A DNA stretch of 64,000 bases from Paenalcaligenes sp050487225 (lineage in GTDB: Bacteria > Pseudomonadota > Gammaproteobacteria > Burkholderiales > Burkholderiaceae_B). Below, in pieces: positions 26,616 to 35,702 of the stretch (positions are counted from its first letter, which is position 1; each line of letters opens with the position of its first letter). The stretch lies in the NCBI RefSeq assembly GCF_050487225.1, contig NZ_JBKQGY010000001.1:558001-622000 (forward strand), given 5' to 3'. The notes below the pieces were generated by a model that was given only the letters and a program-made list of their open reading frames with translations, had not been told where the DNA came from and did no database searches. Position numbers and translations under genes: made by a program.

Positions 26616-27344
26616 ATGAAAATCGCAGTTCTTAACTACACCGGTTCAGTTGGCAAAACAGTTATCGCCTCCCACTTGCTTGCTCCTCGCATGAATAATG
26701 CTCAGATTTTTGCTATTGAATCGACTAATGAAACGGCAGGGGATTTGGGCCTTGATATTGACTTGATGCGCGGTGAGCAGTTTGGTTCGCTGTTTCGTGA
26801 CTTGCTTATTCTTGATGACGCCATCATTGATGTTGGGGCATCAAACATTGAGGACTTCTTAGGCCATATGTCTAAGTACGAAGACTCTCATGAAGAAATT
26901 GACTTGTTTGTTTTGCCAGTCATCGAGTCAGGCAAAGCACAACGCGAAACCATCAAAACAATTCAAGCCTTGGCTGGCCTTGGTGTTGAGCCAAAGCGTA
27001 TTCAGGTGGTGTTTAACCGAGTAGAGAGTTCGGTTGAAGATGAGTTTGCTGCCATTCTGGGCTATGCCGATCAGTCAGGTCTTTTCGTTGCAAATCAAGA
27101 TGTGGCTGTATATGAAAATGAGGTTTTTGAAATGCTGGCAGAGCAGCGTACAACCATCGGTGCAGTGCTTTCTGACACAACAGATTACCGTCAGCAGCTA
27201 CGAGAAGCTGACCGCAAAAACAAAAAACTCATCCAGCGGCTGAGCAGTATGCACACACTGCAAAGTTTGGCTCGTCCGGTGAATCGACAATTGGATCGTG
27301 CTTTCGCCGCACTGGTGGGAGTGGCCGCGACCGAGGAGGCGTAA
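26616..27344 (+). CDS. ParA/StbB-like ATPase
   Basis: A 242-residue P-loop protein of the ParA/MinD superfamily, of the type called StbB or TraL in conjugative elements. It starts MKIAVLNYTGSVGKTVIASHLLAPRM, where GSVGKT replaces the usual Walker A. A DVGASNIEDF segment near residue 73 resembles a ParA switch, and VIESGKAQ and VFNRVESS follow. StbB is linked to plasmid positioning and to balancing transfer against segregation. It overlaps the next gene by one base (TAATG). Confidence 0.68.
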   Translation: MKIAVLNYTGSVGKTVIASHLLAPRMNNAQIFAIESTNETAGDLGLDIDLMRGEQFGSLFRDLLILDDAIIDVGASNIEDFLGHMSKYEDSHEEIDLFVLPVIESGKAQRETIKTIQALAGLGVEPKRIQVVFNRVESSVEDEFAAILGYADQSGLFVANQDVAVYENEVFEMLAEQRTTIGAVLSDTTDYRQQLREADRKNKKLIQRLSSMHTLQSLARPVNRQLDRAFAALVGVAATEEA

Positions 27345-27781
27345 TGTCTGACACACAAAGCACACCGCGCTCCAAGCTGGATTTGATTTATCAGGAAGTC
27401 TTGGGTGAAACGGCAACATTAATTCAAAAACTGGAAACGGTGAATAGCGCACAAGGTGATGCAGCAGTCGCTCTTGTGAAAGGAATAGATGCTTTAGCGG
27501 AAACGGCGAAGCAGCTAGATCAACTACCGTCTGATACTGCAACGGTCTTATCCCTAGCGATGGTGGACACAGGGAGAAAGCTCAATGCTGATCTGGTAGA
27601 TGCTTTCAAGGTGATTCTTTCTGAACATCGGGTGGTACTCGATCAGATAGGGCGAAACATGGCTATGCAATCCGCAGCATCAGCTCGTGCGAGCAAGATC
27701 AATGCACTCACAGCACTGTTAGCTGGTTTTGCCAGTTCGTCGGTGTCTTGGGGCATTTTTTACTACCTCACTCTACGTTAA
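27344..27781 (+). CDS. StbC/TraM-like membrane-tethered protein
   Basis: A 145-residue helical protein with a single C-terminal membrane helix (NALTALLAGFASSSVSWGIFYYLTL). The helical part (LDLIYQEVLGETATLIQKLE, AKQLDQLP) recalls TraM/StbC partners of the preceding ATPase. Tail-anchored topology would hold the ATPase or DNA at the inner membrane. The role is inferred from position. Confidence 0.55.
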   Translation: MSDTQSTPRSKLDLIYQEVLGETATLIQKLETVNSAQGDAAVALVKGIDALAETAKQLDQLPSDTATVLSLAMVDTGRKLNADLVDAFKVILSEHRVVLDQIGRNMAMQSAASARASKINALTALLAGFASSSVSWGIFYYLTLR

Positions 27782-27784
27782 TAG

Positions 27785-27805
27785 AAAGCCCCTAGAGGGC
27801 TTTTT
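27785..27805 (+). terminator. Intrinsic terminator between the Stb-like genes and traD
   Basis: Stem AAAGCCC / GGGCTTT with a 5-base loop, followed by TT and GG. Short T-run, so termination may be partial; the GGAG ribosome site of traD follows directly. Confidence 0.6.
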
Positions 27806-27816
27806 GGAGATTACCT

Positions 27817-29397
27817 ATGTCACCAATTACGATGCGCCGAATTGCGGCGCTTTTGGTACTGGTGTTGCCTGTTACGTTCTGGTTGCTGGTTGCCAGTTAC
27901 GCCAGCGGTATCTGGTTCACCAATTGGGATTGGCGCATTTTTGTACAGTTGGCGTATGCCACGGCAAGTTTCCCGCCACTGTACCTTTCCTTGCTCGTCG
28001 GGCTGGTGCTTGCGTTAGTAGCCGCTGTTTGGATTGGTAAACGAGCTAAGACAGAGGGCTTTGAGGGCGCTGCATATAAACAATTTATTCGCGGTACCAA
28101 GGTAGCGCCTGCCGCCCAATTGAGAAAACTATGCAAAGAATCCGAGCCTCAGATTGAAGTGGCCACCATTCCGATGCCGGTAAAGGTTGAAAACCTGCAC
28201 TTAATGATTGGCGGTGCTACGGGTTCTGGTAAGTCTGTACTGCTGCGAAAAATGGTGCATTCAATCACGAAACGTAGAGAGCGGATGTTTGTGATTGATC
28301 CGAACGGCGATCTGATGAGCAAGTTCTACAAACCAGGCGATATTGTTCTGAACCCATACGATATTAGGAGCGTAGGATGGGTGTTCTACAACGAGGTGTT
28401 TGCTGATTATGACTGGAAACGGTTGGCCAATTCGCTTGTACCAATGAGCCAAGATAAAGCATCAGAGGAGTGGAATGACTTTGGGCGCTTGATCTTACGA
28501 GAAACGGCAAAAAAACTTCATTCACAGGGAAATACCGACATTATGGAGTTGTTCAGGCTATGTACGATTGAGACACCTGAAACACTTAAAGAATTTTTAA
28601 CGGGGACTCTAGCTGAGTCCCTTTTTAGTGGTTCTTCAGAAGCAAGCAAAGCGCTTTCTAGCGCACGGTTTGTACTTTCCAACAAATTATCTGAACACAC
28701 CAGCATGAAAAAAGGGACGTTTTCTATACGTAAATGGATAGACAATCCTAACGGTGGAAATCTGTTTATCAATTGGCGTGAGGATATGGCGAGTGCGATG
28801 AAACCGTTGGTTTCTGCATGGGCTGATGTGTTTATTACAGCGATCTTATCGCTTCCCGAGGACAAGCATAGACGCTGGTGGATGTCTATTGACGAGCTGG
28901 CCAGTCTTGATGCGTTGCCGTCGTTAGAGGCAGGGTTAACCAAAGGTCGCAAGAATGGTTTGCGCATTATTGCGGGTCTACAGAGTACATCGCAGCTTGA
29001 ACATATATACGGGGTCAAGGTCGCTACAACTATTCGTGCATCGTTTAGAAATCTGGCTGTTTTAGGTGGTTCTAAAACAGACCCCCAGACTGCAGAAGAT
29101 ATGAGCAAAAGTCTTGGTGAGCATGAGGTGATGCGGTACGACTACAGCGTTTCAAGGTCAGTAGATACACGTAATACCTCAGATCAGGCTAAGCGTGAAA
29201 CGGAGCGGGTGGTAACTGCTAGTCAAATTCAATCATTTCCAGAAATGGCTGGATACGTTGCCTTTGCTGGCGATTATCCCATCGCCAAAGTTCAAATGAA
29301 GTATGAGAGTTTCCGTACCGTGGTCGAACCATTTATGGAGTCAGAGCAACTTAAACGACTTCCAGCGACCGATACATCAACACACATTGCAGCATAA
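27817..29397 (+). CDS. traD: TraD/VirD4-type coupling protein
   Basis: A 526-residue type IV coupling protein that connects the relaxosome to the VirB channel. Two N-terminal membrane helices (residues about 8-30 and 45-68) anchor it. Walker A GGATGSGKSVLLRK is near residue 131 and Walker B RRWWMSIDELASLDALPSL near 355, followed by GLTKGRKNGLRIIAGLQS, which is typical of TrwB/TraD. No C-terminal acidic extension is seen. It lies directly before traI, as in R388. Confidence 0.93.
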   Translation: MSPITMRRIAALLVLVLPVTFWLLVASYASGIWFTNWDWRIFVQLAYATASFPPLYLSLLVGLVLALVAAVWIGKRAKTEGFEGAAYKQFIRGTKVAPAAQLRKLCKESEPQIEVATIPMPVKVENLHLMIGGATGSGKSVLLRKMVHSITKRRERMFVIDPNGDLMSKFYKPGDIVLNPYDIRSVGWVFYNEVFADYDWKRLANSLVPMSQDKASEEWNDFGRLILRETAKKLHSQGNTDIMELFRLCTIETPETLKEFLTGTLAESLFSGSSEASKALSSARFVLSNKLSEHTSMKKGTFSIRKWIDNPNGGNLFINWREDMASAMKPLVSAWADVFITAILSLPEDKHRRWWMSIDELASLDALPSLEAGLTKGRKNGLRIIAGLQSTSQLEHIYGVKVATTIRASFRNLAVLGGSKTDPQTAEDMSKSLGEHEVMRYDYSVSRSVDTRNTSDQAKRETERVVTASQIQSFPEMAGYVAFAGDYPIAKVQMKYESFRTVVEPFMESEQLKRLPATDTSTHIAA

Positions 29398-29400
29398 GAA

Positions 29401-29424
29401 AAGGAGCTAAGGCTCCTTTTTTTT
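29401..29424 (+). terminator. Intrinsic terminator between traD and traI
   Basis: Stem AAGGAGC / GCTCCTT with TAAG loop and eight T in total. The T-run leads straight into GAGGT, the ribosome site for traI, so traI may depend on read-through or a promoter of its own. Confidence 0.8.
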
Positions 29425-29437
29425 GAGGTCAAAAACC

Positions 29438-32338
29438 ATGATTACTAAAAAAGTGCTTTTCCGTGGAGAGGCTGCAAAAGACACCCATTATTACGAAGAC
29501 CAGGCAGACGATTATTACAGTAAAGATGGTGGTGCTGCTGTATGGCAAGGTGAGGGCGCTAGGCGGCTTGGCCTGTCTGGTGAGGTGGATACTAAGCGCT
29601 TTCAAGCGATGTTAGCGGGTAACTTTGGGAGAGGCATTACAGCAAGCAGCAGAATACGAAAAGACTCCAATGCTCGTTCTGGCATAGACCTTACTATTTC
29701 AGCACCTAAAAGCGTAACGATTCAAGCATTGGTGGGCGGCGATGAGCGTGTTATCGCCGCCCACGATGCGGCTGTTACGGAAACACTCGCCTTTATTGAG
29801 AAACATCTAGCTGAGTCTAGGCAAACCATCAAAGGGCAGAACCAAGTAGAGAAAACAGGCAATCTCATTATTGCCAAGTTTCGTCATGAAACGGCGCGTT
29901 TTGTAGAGGGGGCTACGCCTGATCCTCAACTGCATACGCACGCCATTGTTATGAACCTGACACAACGAGAAGATGGTTCATGGGCTTCTGTTCACAATGA
30001 TAATTTGGTGCAACTACGACCGCTGCAGGATGCGGTGTATATGGCTGCTCTTTCTAGGGAGCTAAAAGAGTTGGGTTATGAGGTGCGCCATGAGTCGAAC
30101 CACATAGAGCTTGCACACATCACGCGGGATGAGATTAACGCGTTTAGCAAGCGCACTGCTCAAATAGAGAAACGCTTAGCAGAACAAGGGTTAAGCAAAG
30201 GCAAGGCTACGCATGGCGCACGACAAGTAGCGACACTCGCTACGCGTAGCGCTAAAGATCAATCCATCACGCGAGAGGAGTTGTACCGCGACTGGACAGC
30301 ACAAGCAGCGGCTATTGGGATGACGCTAAATACAGAGATGGCCGTTTCTAAAGAGAAAGCGACAAAGCAAAAAGGGGAGGTGGGAATTGATGTGGAAAGC
30401 ACGCAGCGTATAGCGGACGCTGCGGTACTATGGGCCGTTAAGCACATGACAGAAAGAGAAACTGTGATGGAGCATAGCAAACTGCTTTCGACCGCGCTTT
30501 TACATGCAGAGGGGGTTGTTTCAGTAGAGCAGGTAGAAACTTCTGTGGTTCGGATGTTAAACCGACAAGAGCTTGTTTCAAGAGCTGATTACTACAAAAG
30601 CAATACAGCCCTAGATGAACCTGCTAAAACACGTGAGGCATGGGCGAGGGAGCTGTCAGTGGCGCAAGCACTGTCGTTGGCAGATGCTTATGAAGCGGTT
30701 GATCAGGCTATTCGTAATGGGAGGTTCAGTAAAGACGACCACCGGTATGCAACGCAGACAGCATTTCAACGAGAGCAGCGTATTCTTGCTATGGAAAAAG
30801 CAGGACGTGGAGCGCTAAACACTGTTATCAGTGCAGATGCCTTGCATGAAAAACTAGCAGATACAACGCTAACGCCTGGTCAAAAGAGTGCAGTAGAGTT
30901 GATGCTCTCGGACAAAGATCAGATTGTGGGTATTCAAGGTTTAGCAGGTACGGGTAAGTCTTTTGCTTTACAAAGCACTCAGAAGCTACTTAACGAGCAA
31001 GGCTACACCATGTTGGCACTAGCTCCTTATGGTACGCAGGTGGCCAGTCTACGTAGTGACGGGATAGAGGCCAAAACGGTTGCATCACAATTAACAGCCA
31101 CAGATACTGACCGCTTAACTTCAAAGCTAGGTGAGAAAACAGTTGTTGTTGTGGATGAGGCCGGTGTTATTCCAGTACGCCAAATGGAGCAGCTTCTAGC
31201 GCAGTTGCAGAGCAGCGGTGCGCGTATCGTGCTTTTGGGAGATACAGGCCAAACACAAGCGATTGAGGCAGGCCGTGCTTTTTCTATGCTGCAAGAGCGT
31301 GGAATGAAGACCGCAGTAATGGGTGACATTCAACGCCAGAAAAGCGAGCGTCTAAAACGTGCGGTGGAGCTTGCAGCAACGGGCAAAGCTAAAGAGTCAC
31401 TAAGCCTTATTGATAGGGTTGCTGTTGTTCCTGATAGGTTCTCAGAGGGGGTAGAGGGACGTGTTAGGGATAGCTCAGAGCGTTATGAAACGATTGCCAG
31501 AGAGTACACCAGTCTTTCGCTGGCTGACCAGGCTGAGACATTGATTGTGACAGGTACGAATGCCTCACGCACTGCAATAAATGCACTGGTGCATGAGTAC
31601 CGCGGCCTAAGCGGTAAAGGCCATGTACACACAATGCTGACGCGTCACGACACTACTCGTATGCAACGTAGACATGCCAAGTATTACGGTGTGGGAGACA
31701 TAGTCCAGCCTGAGCGTGACTATAAGAATGGCATGGTGCGCGGTGAATTGTATGAGGTAGTTAGGTGCGATCAAACACGGGATCGCATTTATGTACGTTC
31801 GCTTAGTAATACAGAGCAAGAGATCGAAATAGTGCCTAAAACCATGAGTGCTCTTTCTGTGTATCACCAGCATAAAGCTGAGTTATCAGCAGGCGACGTA
31901 GTTCGTGTCACAAGACACGATGCAGCCCGAGACTTAGCGAACGGGCAGCGCTACGAGGTGCTAAACGTGACAGATAGGAGCGTAACGCTTAGTGGCAACG
32001 GTCGGGTGGTGACCCTGCCAACTGATAAGCCTTTACACCTAGATCATGCCTATGCAACGACAGCACATAGTGCGCAAGGCTTAACCTGCGACACTGTTTT
32101 CTATAACGCTGAGAGCTTTTCTAGGACTACTGGCCAAGACACTTATTACGTCAGTATTTCACGAGAACGTCATAACGTAGTGGTGTTTACGGATGATGAA
32201 AAAACGCTCCCTAAAGCCATTAGTCGGGTTCCATACAAAGGCTTGGCTCATGACTTAGTAAGTCAAAAGCATAGCGCTAGTCATGGTTTTACAAGACCTG
32301 AGCACCATAAACAGGCAACAGGCATGGAAATCGCTTGA
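29438..32338 (+). CDS. traI: MobF relaxase-helicase (TraI/TrwC type)
   Basis: A 966-residue bifunctional enzyme that nicks oriT and unwinds the strand to be transferred, the same length as R388 TrwC. The N-terminal relaxase domain shows catalytic tyrosines in the THYYEDQADDYY cluster (residues about 16-27) and the metal-binding histidines of PQLHTHAIVMN near residue 165. The helicase half has Walker A GLAGTGKSFAL near 502, VVVDEAGVIP near 570 and AYATTAHSAQGLTCD near 870. The start at 29438 is preferred over a TTG five codons earlier. No internal stop is seen. Confidence 0.95.
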   Translation: MITKKVLFRGEAAKDTHYYEDQADDYYSKDGGAAVWQGEGARRLGLSGEVDTKRFQAMLAGNFGRGITASSRIRKDSNARSGIDLTISAPKSVTIQALVGGDERVIAAHDAAVTETLAFIEKHLAESRQTIKGQNQVEKTGNLIIAKFRHETARFVEGATPDPQLHTHAIVMNLTQREDGSWASVHNDNLVQLRPLQDAVYMAALSRELKELGYEVRHESNHIELAHITRDEINAFSKRTAQIEKRLAEQGLSKGKATHGARQVATLATRSAKDQSITREELYRDWTAQAAAIGMTLNTEMAVSKEKATKQKGEVGIDVESTQRIADAAVLWAVKHMTERETVMEHSKLLSTALLHAEGVVSVEQVETSVVRMLNRQELVSRADYYKSNTALDEPAKTREAWARELSVAQALSLADAYEAVDQAIRNGRFSKDDHRYATQTAFQREQRILAMEKAGRGALNTVISADALHEKLADTTLTPGQKSAVELMLSDKDQIVGIQGLAGTGKSFALQSTQKLLNEQGYTMLALAPYGTQVASLRSDGIEAKTVASQLTATDTDRLTSKLGEKTVVVVDEAGVIPVRQMEQLLAQLQSSGARIVLLGDTGQTQAIEAGRAFSMLQERGMKTAVMGDIQRQKSERLKRAVELAATGKAKESLSLIDRVAVVPDRFSEGVEGRVRDSSERYETIAREYTSLSLADQAETLIVTGTNASRTAINALVHEYRGLSGKGHVHTMLTRHDTTRMQRRHAKYYGVGDIVQPERDYKNGMVRGELYEVVRCDQTRDRIYVRSLSNTEQEIEIVPKTMSALSVYHQHKAELSAGDVVRVTRHDAARDLANGQRYEVLNVTDRSVTLSGNGRVVTLPTDKPLHLDHAYATTAHSAQGLTCDTVFYNAESFSRTTGQDTYYVSISRERHNVVVFTDDEKTLPKAISRVPYKGLAHDLVSQKHSASHGFTRPEHHKQATGMEIA

Positions 32339-32339
32339 T

Positions 32340-32438
32340 TTGTTGACTAAATGTTGACTAAGTGTTGATCAGATGCTGATTAAGTGTTGATCAGGTGTTG
32401 ACCGTTTGTTGATTAGATGTTGATAAAGCGTTGACGAT
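32340..32438 (+). repeat. Nine tandem 11-bp iterons (consensus TGTTGAYYARR)
   Basis: Nine consecutive 11-base units, each beginning TGTTGA with one change at most, start 2 bases after the traI stop: TGTTGACTAAA, TGTTGACTAAG, TGTTGATCAGA and so on to CGTTGACGATC. An 11-base period puts every unit on the same face of the helix. It resembles the direct repeats bound by StbA in R388 or replication-origin iterons. No coding region overlaps it. Confidence 0.88.
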
Positions 32439-32517
32439 CGGTTTTTAGTTGAGTGTCTACGCAGGACTAGGCTACATCTGTTCCACATGAAAATGACTAT
32501 TTTCAATGCTTTGAGGC

Positions 32518-32555
32518 TAGGCTGTGGCACTTTATGTTCCACAGCCTATTTTTTT
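32518..32555 (+). terminator. Strong terminator downstream of traI
   Basis: Perfect 10-bp stem TAGGCTGTGG / CCACAGCCTA with an 11-base loop followed by seven T. It ends the traI transcript about 180 bases after the stop codon, leaving the iterons in the 3' untranslated region. Confidence 0.85.
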
Positions 32556-32564
32556 GGGTTTTTA

Positions 32565-32727
32565 CGAAAGCCGCGCCAGCATTGGCTTTCGGCACATTTT
32601 ATATGTGCGTCCTGTGTGAGCCTTTAAGGGCCACAAAAAGCGACTAGCGGCTTGTGGTAATTAAGGGCTCTGGTAGGCATTTTTTGCCTACCAATGTCTC
32701 AGGGATGGGGCCCCATCAACGATGGGG
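32565..32727. other. Hairpin cluster, candidate oriT/origin region (non-coding)
   Basis: Five inverted repeats in about 160 bases, with no open frame: CGAAAGCC/GGCTTTCG (32565-32591), GCACAT/ATGTGC (32592-32608), CCACAA/TTGTGG (32631-32657), GGTAGGCA/TGCCTACC with a T5 loop (32672-32692), and CCCCATC/GATGGGG (32711-32727), which overlaps the palindrome GATGGGGCCCCATC (32704-32717). The whole gap 32339-32774 holds no gene. Such density of stems next to iterons and the relaxase gene is typical of oriT, single-strand initiation sites or a structured RNA. Confidence 0.6.
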
Positions 32728-32774
32728 TTATTATGAGCGCACAGCTAAAACAGATTTGAGTTCACGGAGTAGCC

Positions 32775-33776
32775 ATGGCCTTTCTTGAAGTAATAAACCT
32801 AACAACAGCCGAGAGCTTAATGGAGGAGTTAAAGCCTTGGGGGAAGTCTTTCGCAGTCAATGAATATATTTTTAGAGGCCATTCTGATGCCTCATATCCA
32901 CTAGTACCGAGCGCTCTTAGAGTAGGGACTCAGTTATGGCATGACTTTACGGAGAATAAGGCGGAATTAAATAAGCGCGAAAATAGTGAGGTTTTTCAGG
33001 TTTTAGGAGAGTTCTCTATATTGGCTGAGTTTTATAAACTAGCAGATCGTAGGGGGTTGCCTGTTCCTGTGGCTGATAGTATCAGGAGGTGGATGGTCTC
33101 TGACAGTATGCTTCATGCTGCGCTCTGGCTAAAAATACGGCAGTGGATTCCTGACGATTTATTAGAGGTCGCTGCATTGGCTCAGCACTACGGGGTACCA
33201 ACTAGTTTGCTGGACTGGTCATATGACCCGTTTACGGCAGCTTATTTTGCAGCACAAATATCAAAAAGAGATAAAAAAAAACCGGAGAATTTTTGTGTTT
33301 GGGCGCTGAACCGTAGTGTTCTATCAACAATGAGCATGCTGGACTTACCCTTACGGTTTGTGACACCGCATATGGCAGGAAACCAAAATATTTGTGCACA
33401 GTCAGGACTTTTCACATTATGGCGAAGAAAAGATTTACTTAAAGAAACAGAGAGTATTTCTGAGCTTTTCACTCAGGAGTTGGCTGGTAGATCACCATTT
33501 AAACAGGTAGATAGACGTGGACTAGATGAGCACTTGAAAGAGGCCATGGAGGCGTTAATGAAACAACAGGGCGACGACACAGGCTTTGATGGAATGTTTA
33601 ATGTTTTTAAGAAGTTTGTCGTTCCATCATCAGAGAAAAATAACCTCATTCAACTGCTCAATAGTGCAGGTTTAGGTGCTTCAAAAATTTTCCCTGGATA
33701 CGGTGGGTGTGCAACAGAGGTTAATGACAATAGAATACCGAAGATTAGATTAAAGCCCATTGACGATCAGACCTAA
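32775..33776 (+). CDS. FRG-domain protein
   Basis: A 333-residue cytoplasmic protein. The FRG domain is recognised by EYIFRGHSDASYPLVPSALR near residue 34 and by ALAQHYGVPTSLLDWSYDPFTAAYFA near 135-160. FRG proteins are named after the F-R-G motif; they are common on mobile elements and some are linked to anti-phage systems, but their activity is not established. It starts after the hairpin cluster with TTCACGGAGTA, which repeats the end of the array leader. It stands alone between two terminators. Confidence 0.8.
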   Translation: MAFLEVINLTTAESLMEELKPWGKSFAVNEYIFRGHSDASYPLVPSALRVGTQLWHDFTENKAELNKRENSEVFQVLGEFSILAEFYKLADRRGLPVPVADSIRRWMVSDSMLHAALWLKIRQWIPDDLLEVAALAQHYGVPTSLLDWSYDPFTAAYFAAQISKRDKKKPENFCVWALNRSVLSTMSMLDLPLRFVTPHMAGNQNICAQSGLFTLWRRKDLLKETESISELFTQELAGRSPFKQVDRRGLDEHLKEAMEALMKQQGDDTGFDGMFNVFKKFVVPSSEKNNLIQLLNSAGLGASKIFPGYGGCATEVNDNRIPKIRLKPIDDQT

Positions 33777-33801
33777 CGTTTATGTCAGCAGGTTATACAA
33801 A

Positions 33802-33828
33802 AATCCCATCGTTGCGATGGGATTTTTT
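33802..33828. terminator. Bidirectional terminator between FRG gene and parB
   Basis: Perfect 10-bp stem AATCCCATCG / CGATGGGATT with a TTG loop, T-run on the right and A-run on the left, so it serves both converging genes. Confidence 0.85.
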
Positions 33829-33831
33829 GCG

Positions 33832-35691
33832 TTATGGCTCGGTGATCATAAGAGGTCTAGGTAGCCATTTAGTACCTGCAAGCAAGGTTTCAGCTTGTTT
33901 TGCTGCATCCTTCTTTTTCATAGGCAGAAGTGGTGCAGCTTGTTCCGCACCTAAGACTTCGGTTACTACCTCAACAATACGCGCTTTAGATACCCGTGAC
34001 AGATAGCTTGCTTCGGTTGGCTGCCACCATTCAGATGGGTCACATCCTAGAGGTTGAGCTATAGCATTTAATACAGATACGTCTTCATGAAACTGTACGC
34101 CATCCAAACTGCTTGCGGTGCAAAATGCTAGAAACTCTAACAATGTTGCTGTGTCTTGGTTGAGTGTCCACGGCAGGAGCGATGTGACGTTTCCGTTATC
34201 ATCTTTCGGTAGTTGCTCAAACCAATGGGCTTTGTGGCGCTCTATCTCTGTAGCAGCTTTGCTTTCCGCAAAGTCTGGTGCTGCGCTGTGCAAGATTTCT
34301 GTCTGATTGCTTAGGGAAATTTTTACGCTGTATGTGTCCCTGCTAAAGCCGTGACCAAACAGATCGTCCCCTAGTTTAGCTGCCAACACAGCTAAAGCGC
34401 TGCGTGGTGACTGCATAAGTTCGGCAGAAATAATGCCAGTCATGTTGGCGCTAAGCTGCCGTGTCAGCGCTTCCGAATGAATGCGTTGCACTTTATTAGA
34501 GGCTGATTGGTCTCGTCCTCTCATTTGGTTTAGTTGTTTTTTAGCTTGCGGGGTAGCAAGGCCACGAGTTACCTCTACATGCCCATCACGATTAACACTA
34601 ATAGCAACGCCTGTTAACTCTTTAACTTGTTCAGTCCAAGTGTCGAGTTGCTTGTATATAGTGTCTATCTCATTCTTTACCTGCGAGAGCTGTTGAAATA
34701 TTTCTGGTCGTAAAGGGGAGTTCATGGGAAGCTCGTCGACTTGGTGAGCTAGTTCATTTTGCTCGGTACGTAATTTTTCCAGCGCGAGTTCTTGCTCATC
34801 GGTTAATTCTTTACGGGTTGGGCAGACCTGTTCAAAATCTCCGGCTTCATCAGAATTGTCTAAGATCACTTTTGCCCATGACCAATTTTCATCAGCTTGT
34901 ATTCGCTCGCTAATCTCCGTGAGGTGGTCTAGGGTCAGAGTCCTAACTAATGCGGTGTTCTCCAAATATAGGCCATCACTATTTTCACCAGCGAACAAGT
35001 CCTGACGTATCGTTCCACCAGCATTCTTGTATGCATCCAAGCCGATTAGCTTTACGAAACGATGGTCTGTTTCAAAAGTTTCTTTGGTCAATAAACTTCT
35101 TATATGGTGTGGGTGGTGTTGCCAAGAACTGAGCGACTTCCATACAGCCTCTTGTCTTTCATGGTTATCATCAATCGTGAATGCCATTAGGCATTCAAGA
35201 GACATATCACCTTGGCGATATGTTTCGAGCAGCGATGGTGCAACCCTAGCGAGTTTAAGCCTGCGCGAGACGACCACCGGAGCTACACCAAAGTGCGCGG
35301 CAATGTCTTCTACGGATTTCCCTTGCTCTGCTAGATGCTGAAAAGCAAGAAATTCATCAGCAGGGTGCATGTTGGTTCTGACAGCGTTTTCAGTTAGAGA
35401 GGCAAGGAAAGCCACTGCATCATCAACCAGGCGCACAGACAAGGTTTGCAGGTGCTCAGGTAATCTTCCTGTTTCCAAAAGCATATTAAGAGCGCGCAAG
35501 CGTCCACCGCCAGCAACCACCTCATAAAAACCTTTTTTCTTCGATTTTGTGACTACTAGGTTTTGCAAGATTCCAAGAGAGTAGATTGACTCTGCGAGTT
35601 CAGCGATGAATGCCTCAGTATGTTTTTTCTTTCGTGCTTGGTTCGTTTCCGACAGAGTTAGTTTTGAGAGTTGGACGTCAATAATTGTCAT
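33832..35691 (-). CDS. parB: ParB-family partition protein
   Basis: A 619-residue protein, larger than usual for ParB. The N-terminal ParB/Spo0J domain shows the box LAESIYSLGILQNLVVTKSKKKG with the VVAGGGRLRALN CTP-binding loop, and TENAVRTNMHPADEFLAF. A helix-turn-helix follows (KSVEDIAAHFGVAPVVVSRRLKLARVAP). The remaining 400 residues include a coiled region and are of unknown role; such long ParB proteins are common on ICEs and plasmids. An AAGGA site precedes the ATG at 35691. No adjacent ParA is present; the StbB-like ATPase may be the partner. Confidence 0.9.
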   Translation of the reverse strand: MTIIDVQLSKLTLSETNQARKKKHTEAFIAELAESIYSLGILQNLVVTKSKKKGFYEVVAGGGRLRALNMLLETGRLPEHLQTLSVRLVDDAVAFLASLTENAVRTNMHPADEFLAFQHLAEQGKSVEDIAAHFGVAPVVVSRRLKLARVAPSLLETYRQGDMSLECLMAFTIDDNHERQEAVWKSLSSWQHHPHHIRSLLTKETFETDHRFVKLIGLDAYKNAGGTIRQDLFAGENSDGLYLENTALVRTLTLDHLTEISERIQADENWSWAKVILDNSDEAGDFEQVCPTRKELTDEQELALEKLRTEQNELAHQVDELPMNSPLRPEIFQQLSQVKNEIDTIYKQLDTWTEQVKELTGVAISVNRDGHVEVTRGLATPQAKKQLNQMRGRDQSASNKVQRIHSEALTRQLSANMTGIISAELMQSPRSALAVLAAKLGDDLFGHGFSRDTYSVKISLSNQTEILHSAAPDFAESKAATEIERHKAHWFEQLPKDDNGNVTSLLPWTLNQDTATLLEFLAFCTASSLDGVQFHEDVSVLNAIAQPLGCDPSEWWQPTEASYLSRVSKARIVEVVTEVLGAEQAAPLLPMKKKDAAKQAETLLAGTKWLPRPLMITEP

Positions 35692-35702
35692 GATCGTATT
35701 CC

